Below, piece after piece: positions 14,955-18,442 of a DNA stretch of 18,442 bases. Within the stretch, counting starts at the first letter, position 1. The number at the start of each line of letters is the position of its first letter. The translations under genes were made by a program, and so were the position numbers. Source of the DNA: Lachnospiraceae bacterium UBA1755. Its GTDB lineage: Bacteria > Bacillota > Clostridia > Lachnospirales > Lachnospiraceae. The notes beneath the pieces were generated by a model, which made no database searches, had not been told where the DNA came from, and worked only from the letters and a program-made list of their open reading frames with translations. The DNA is taken from contig DCHJ01000065.1 of the NCBI GenBank assembly GCA_002314805.1, positions 41,905-60,346 on the forward strand. The letters are read 5' to 3'.

Positions 14955-16676
14955 TTATTCTTTAAGCGATGCCACATATTCGTTGCCACGCTCTTCCAGC
15001 TTCTTGAAATCATATTTTTTATTGTCAGTGTAGGGCAATGCATCTGCGATCACTATATGCTTAGGTACCTCGTAAGTCTTGAGCTCCTTGTAGCATTTTT
15101 CAATGATAATTCTTTTCAGCTCTTCATCAGTAAATTTCCCCAACTCTGCCGGAACAGCAAATATCATCGGCGCATGTCCATCGTCGGGATCATTGACCTG
15201 TACGGCAATACATTCCTTTATTTCCTCAAGCTTGGTTACTGCATCCTCAATAGTGTAGGCTGAGATCTTGAAGCCTCGCCTGATAATTACCCTGCGTATC
15301 CTGCCCTTGAGAAATACAAAGCCATCCTCATCTATCATGCCCAGATCTCCTGTATGTATCCAGGTCTTTCCGTCCTTATGGACTCTCTTGACGATTGCAG
15401 TCTCTTTCTCATTTCCTTCGTAACAGAGGAACTCACTGTCAATACAGGCACAGATCTCTCCCACTTCTCCATAAGGCAGTTCACATTCCTTTTCGTTGTC
15501 ATAACTGATAAGGACTTCTCCATGTTTAGGTATTCCCACCGATCCGTACCTGTTATGGCCTGTACAATTGGCAGTCAGACAACCGAAACATTCATTACTG
15601 CCATAGCCGTTTATTACCGGTGTACGGAACACATTGTCAAATATCTCGTTCTCATCCGGGCTTATCTTATCTCCACCGGAAATGAGTGCCCTTGTCTTGT
15701 AAATCCCCTGTTTTTTACTCTCCGGCATTTTTTCAAATCTGTCCAGTACGCATCTGTAATGGTACGGCGCACCAAAACTGACTGTGAATTTTCCGATGTT
15801 CTTATATACAGCATCCTCTCTTGCAAACTCCGGTTCAAACAAAACGCTCGCACCACAGGACAGCGGCCATAAAATTCCCTGTCCCAGTGAATATGCTATC
15901 CACGGCGGGAGATTATTGAGAACAGATTCTTTCGGGAGTATAGGCAGATCAGAATATGTCATATTGCGGACACTGCACACAATAGAATAATCTGAATGAA
16001 CAATGTTTTTAGGTTTTCCCGTCGTTCCGCTTGACTGTACGATAACTGACGGTCTTGATTTATCGAATGGCATCTGCTCGATTTTACTCTTTGGATCTCC
16101 TGAAAGCAGAAACTTTCTAAACCCGATCACTTCTTTCTTTGCACTCAGCTCAGCTATGCCAGTATTCGGATTTTTCCGGTAATATGCTAATCTCGTCCAC
16201 GGTGACAGCATCTCAACCGGAGAAACTGTGACCACTTTTTCCAGCATCGAGAAGGCTCCACTTACAGCAGGCAGAGCCGGCTCAAACATAAATGCGAACC
16301 TGCAGCCATTTGAAACAAGATACTCTCTATAATCCTCTTCACTGGCACGCACATCGACCCATTTCGAAACTGCTCCGACTTTGTTGATTGCCAACAGACA
16401 AAGCACTGACTCAATTCCGCTGTTAAGAGCTACCAGAACTGTCTCACTCTGTTTTAATCCGGCCTTAACCAAAGCATCAGCCAACCGGTCCGTCAATTCT
16501 TTGAGCTCACCGAATGTCCATGACCGATTACCATATCTTATGGCCATCCACTTGGGATTATTCTTGTTTGTTACAGTAACGAGATCATATAGCGATTGCT
16601 CCGCTTTTATCACCCTGCACGGTTCAGACTTATAGTAACGATATTGAGGCTTGTCCTGAGATACAAATCCAGTCAT
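14955..16676 (-). CDS. AMP-forming acyl ligase (ANL superfamily), paralogue B
   Basis: 573 residues and the more canonical of the two copies: A3 SSGTTGKPK at 215-223, NGYGSNE at 356-362, HTGDLG at 441-446, A8 GRIRRVIIRRGFKIS at 458-472 and Lys553/554 in NKKYDFK. Same N-terminus as A (MTGFVSQDKPQYRYYK). Predicted cytosolic enzyme activating an unknown carboxylic acid as its adenylate. The ATG at 16676 lacks a nearby ribosome binding site; AAAGGAG occurs about 50 bases upstream, beyond a conserved hairpin. It lies 335 bases after the diguanylate cyclase stop and no terminator is evident between them, so part of its transcription could be under the riboswitch at 18262-18338. Confidence 0.9.
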   Translation of the reverse strand: MTGFVSQDKPQYRYYKSEPCRVIKAEQSLYDLVTVTNKNNPKWMAIRYGNRSWTFGELKELTDRLADALVKAGLKQSETVLVALNSGIESVLCLLAINKVGAVSKWVDVRASEEDYREYLVSNGCRFAFMFEPALPAVSGAFSMLEKVVTVSPVEMLSPWTRLAYYRKNPNTGIAELSAKKEVIGFRKFLLSGDPKSKIEQMPFDKSRPSVIVQSSGTTGKPKNIVHSDYSIVCSVRNMTYSDLPILPKESVLNNLPPWIAYSLGQGILWPLSCGASVLFEPEFAREDAVYKNIGKFTVSFGAPYHYRCVLDRFEKMPESKKQGIYKTRALISGGDKISPDENEIFDNVFRTPVINGYGSNECFGCLTANCTGHNRYGSVGIPKHGEVLISYDNEKECELPYGEVGEICACIDSEFLCYEGNEKETAIVKRVHKDGKTWIHTGDLGMIDEDGFVFLKGRIRRVIIRRGFKISAYTIEDAVTKLEEIKECIAVQVNDPDDGHAPMIFAVPAELGKFTDEELKRIIIEKCYKELKTYEVPKHIVIADALPYTDNKKYDFKKLEERGNEYVASLKE

Positions 16677-16691
16677 CTTAACAGTAATACA

Positions 16692-16789
16692 GATATAAAG
16701 GGATACGACCCTATATCCTGTATATCTCCTTTCTTAAATTCAGTAGTTAATTATTGATCACGTGAACTTTTCTCAAAACATGCTGCATG
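16692..16789 (-). promoter_or_regulatory. Leader of ligase B, conserved with ligase A
   Basis: Inverted repeat CATGCTGCATG (16779-16789; 13 bp when the flanking A/T pair is counted), TGATCA, AAAGGAG (16726-16732) and a hairpin GATATAGGG/CCCTTTATATC (16692-16717). TTGAGA and AATAAT, 15 bp apart, are a weak promoter candidate. Confidence 0.5.
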
Positions 16790-16884
16790 TCTATATCAAT
16801 AGGTACTTTGTTACTCTTGATACCTCCGATGTTTTTAGTTTTATCTTTTCTTTCCAGAAATGTCTGCAGTAGTACTATCCGCTG

Positions 16885-17016
16885 TCATATTACTACCCGC
16901 AGTCCTAATACATCCAGCTGCCGTCCGGTCTCTGCACGCTCTGCTACGTCCAACGCTTCAATGTACCGCACAAATTCCGACTGCGGGGACGCATGTCCGT
17001 CTGCACCAGTCCTAGG
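16885..17016 (-). other. Possible out-of-frame continuation of the diguanylate cyclase
   Basis: The cyclase ends at a TAG just after a run of five G (17017-17021). Dropping one G would continue the frame for about 43 residues (GPRTGADGHASPQSEF...LDVLGLRVVI) to the TGA at 16885. The segment has protein-like composition (a probable helix in FVRYIEALDVAERAETG) but no start codon with a ribosome binding site of its own. It may be a frameshifted tail, a sequencing error in the G-run, or chance. The rest of the gap down to 16790 shows nothing clear. Confidence 0.35.
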
Positions 17017-18151
17017 CCCCCTGTGCACCTTGTCTTGATGCCATCTTGTTTTTATACATATTTGCATCAGCAAACCTTGTCAGCGAGTTGATCTCGGCAA
17101 AATCACCGATCGAATATCCCACTGCCATCGAGCACTCCAAACCATTGCGCTCCTCGATATTTTCCCGATTGACAGCATCAAGAGCCACCTGCCATTCAGT
17201 TATCTTACGCTGTACCATATCCTCATCGGCTCCCACAAAGACCGACAGGAATTCATCTCCGCCCAGCCTGAAAGCAATACCACTTCCATCAGCACATATC
17301 GCATTGACACTCTTGGCACATTTTTTGATCATCATATCACCGTACTCATGTCCGTACTTATCATTTGCGGCCTTAAGACCGTTAACATCAAAAAACAGGA
17401 CACCCACGTTTCCTTTCAGTGGTGAATGTTCAACCATCTGCTTGAAATAATTCTGATTGTAAAGCCCGGTCAGCATATCGCGGTTATTGATACGGTTAAG
17501 AAGAATCTCACTCCTTACATGATCTGTACCTATCGATATTACATGGAACATAAGGACCGTACACGGTGTGATTAACAGAAGTCTTGGCAATACAATATAC
17601 GCCAGTATTTCACCAACGCCCGCCATGCTTATTATGTATGTCGGATCAACGGTCTTAACTGTTCCACCGGTTGCTATACGGATAAGCCCCTCAAAAAGCG
17701 GTACATCCCATGTACCCAGAAAACATCCCAACACAGGTGAGCATACGGTACAAACGATGGTTACCGCAACTGCAATTGCACCCAGCTTTTTTGATCGGTA
17801 AAGCATAGCAAGAAACATCGGCAGGATCAGCAGGATCTCCGAATGAAATGTAAGCATAGTCGTAATAGTCATGGTATATCCAAAGCAGGCCAGCAGAATG
17901 AGATACTTAATCTTTGGATTGCTGTACTGCTTCCGGTCAAGCGCCAGAATAATCAGCGGGATAGCAGTCACCACGACTGATATGAACATACCTATCCTCA
18001 TCGTCCACCTGTCAAGCCTGAAAAAGCCGATCTCGTTGGCTATCCAACACAAGAATACAATACCCAGCGAAATAGCCATCACGATCACTGCCAGATAATT
18101 CGGCTTTTCCTCGGTTTCTCTGATATACAACTGTTTCTCTGAATCTATCAT
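17012..18151 (-). CDS. Membrane-bound GGDEF diguanylate cyclase
   Basis: 379 residues. About six membrane helices in residues 18-208 form an N-terminal sensor of no named family that I can assign; a GGDEF domain follows (220-375) with DxLTGLYN at 225-232, FFDVNGLKAANDKYGH (253-268) and an intact active-site GGDEF at 297-301, so it should make cyclic di-GMP from two GTP. The usual inhibitory RxxD site five residues upstream is absent (DGSG instead), so product inhibition at that site is not expected. GGAG lies 8 bases before the ATG. The transcript begins with a GEMM-I riboswitch and terminator, which would supply feedback at the RNA level instead. The C-terminus follows a G5 run where a frame change would add 43 residues. 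Confidence 0.93.
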   Translation of the reverse strand: MIDSEKQLYIRETEEKPNYLAVIVMAISLGIVFLCWIANEIGFFRLDRWTMRIGMFISVVVTAIPLIILALDRKQYSNPKIKYLILLACFGYTMTITTMLTFHSEILLILPMFLAMLYRSKKLGAIAVAVTIVCTVCSPVLGCFLGTWDVPLFEGLIRIATGGTVKTVDPTYIISMAGVGEILAYIVLPRLLLITPCTVLMFHVISIGTDHVRSEILLNRINNRDMLTGLYNQNYFKQMVEHSPLKGNVGVLFFDVNGLKAANDKYGHEYGDMMIKKCAKSVNAICADGSGIAFRLGGDEFLSVFVGADEDMVQRKITEWQVALDAVNRENIEERNGLECSMAVGYSIGDFAEINSLTRFADANMYKNKMASRQGAQGA

Positions 18152-18212
18152 CCGATTCGCTCCATATTGACCTTAATTAGCATACAATTGACCTGCAGCT
18201 CGCAGAAGCAAC

Positions 18213-18253
18213 AAAAAATGGTACTCCAAACAAATAAGCCACCGGGAGTGCCA
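18213..18253 (-). terminator. Riboswitch expression platform: intrinsic terminator in the cyclase leader
   Basis: Stem TGGCACTCC / GGAGTACCA (arms 18245-18253 and 18219-18227; one C-A mismatch) with a 17-base loop followed by TTTTTT on the minus strand. It lies between the aptamer and the cyclase gene, so it can abort the transcript before the coding region. Confidence 0.85.
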
Positions 18254-18261
18254 CAACAATT

Positions 18262-18338
18262 GATTGCAACTGGCTGACTCACCTGTTCAATGAGTCCCTA
18301 TAGCTTTGCGACACCGGATCGCTCCGGCTGTGCCAAAT
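18262..18338 (-). promoter_or_regulatory. Cyclic-di-GMP-I riboswitch aptamer (GEMM-I)
   Basis: Minus-strand RNA contains the GEMM-I hallmark CGCAAAGCTATAGGG (the first 8 bases at 18310-18303). It is preceded by a stem CCGGA/TCCGG closed by a GCGA (GNRA) tetraloop (18314-18327), and followed by a second stem GACTCA/TGAGTC (18276-18296) and the 3' strand AGCCAGTTGC. The outer P1 helix (TTGGCA with TTGCAA) is imperfect, with a bulged G. Known members bind c-di-GMP; a subset binds 3',3'-cGAMP, and I cannot safely assign the discriminating base. The downstream gene makes c-di-GMP, which supports that ligand. Confidence 0.88.
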
Positions 18339-18351
18339 ATTCATTTACCAC

Positions 18352-18380
18352 ATCATACACCGCACACTCCTTATTGTCAA
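18352..18380 (-). promoter_or_regulatory. Strong sigma-A promoter of the riboswitch-cyclase transcript
   Basis: TTGACA (18380-18375), 17 bp, TATGAT (18357-18352). Predicted start near 18345, immediately 5' of the aptamer, giving a leader of about 190 bases. Confidence 0.88.
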
Positions 18381-18397
18381 GCCGTTAACTATAATAG

Positions 18398-18417
18398 GTT
18401 AAGCATTGTTAAGCATT
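18398..18417. repeat. 10-bp direct repeat upstream of the cyclase promoter
   Basis: GTTAAGCATT occurs twice back to back, about 20-40 bp upstream of the -35 element; a GTTAAC palindrome lies between it and the promoter. This could be an activator site; no regulator is known. Nothing else is recognisable from here to the window end. Confidence 0.5.
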
Positions 18418-18442
18418 GGTTACTGTTCACGGGTAGGACCGG

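Larger units (their letters stand above)
12854..16790 (-). repeat. Tandem duplication of an acyl-ligase unit (about 2 kb, two copies)
   Basis: Two head-to-tail units, about 12854-14808 and 14849-16790. Similarity extends through the leader (inverted repeat CATGC-N-GCATG, TGATCA, purine-rich tract, GATATA/TATATC hairpin), the whole gene and 3' flank including the terminator and the sequence ATAAAGCATCACAAAGTATTT. The encoded proteins align without gaps through residue 570: 46 of 50 residues are identical at 201-250 and 44 of 50 at 371-420. The duplication is old enough for substitutions throughout, and there are no transposase genes or target repeats at its ends. Confidence 0.9.

Noticed and set aside
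16885..17073. Independent 62-codon gene overlapping the end of the cyclase
   Set aside because: Its start lies inside the GGDEF coding sequence in another frame with no ribosome binding site; treated instead as a possible frameshifted tail.

Overview
The window looks like chromosome from an anaerobic Gram-positive of the Lachnospiraceae or a near relative. This is inferred from the single-chain (alpha2) glycyl-tRNA synthetase, the short DUF6472-type protein, the Na/Pi symporter with a PhoU tail, strong GGAGG-type ribosome binding sites and a GEMM-I riboswitch with the clostridial-style core. Every gene I can support lies on the minus strand, so the window reads from high to low coordinates.

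Region by region, in the direction of transcription: (1) 18380-17012 holds a strong sigma-A promoter, a cyclic-di-GMP-I (GEMM-I) riboswitch, an intrinsic terminator and then a membrane GGDEF diguanylate cyclase, which is a likely feedback loop. (2) 16790-12854 is a tandem duplication of about 2 kb. Each unit carries a leader with conserved inverted repeats, an AMP-forming acyl ligase without a usual ribosome binding site, and the same terminator hairpin. The two ligases align without gaps but one has lost canonical residues in the A8 hinge. (3) 12837-8960 holds a two-helix membrane protein, glyQS and a Na/Pi symporter-PhoU gene. (4) 8792-8622 is a 56-residue DUF6472-like gene with its own terminator. 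(5) 8548-2082 is a compact five-gene operon: VWA protein, leucine-rich-repeat protein, MoxR-type AAA+ ATPase, FAD-dependent CrtI-like oxidoreductase, and an FNR-type reductase with a [2Fe-2S] domain. It starts from an extended -10 element almost on top of the first start codon and ends at a clear terminator. (6) 1879-1 holds a small polytopic membrane protein, an orphan Phd/YefM antitoxin with an operator overlapping its promoter, and the start of an exported protein cut by the window edge.

Three things stand out. The first is the operon in (5): MoxR/VWA pairs are known as chaperones that activate or load cofactors into metal and redox enzymes, and here the pair is genetically locked to a two-component flavin/iron-sulfur redox system, with a leucine-rich-repeat protein between them. 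The second is the riboswitch-controlled cyclase. The third is at the low end: two neighbouring genes are each followed by a tandem array (40 bp x4 and 64 bp x3) in which the gene's own last codons and stop codon are repeated downstream. No rRNA, tRNA, CRISPR array or insertion sequence was seen.
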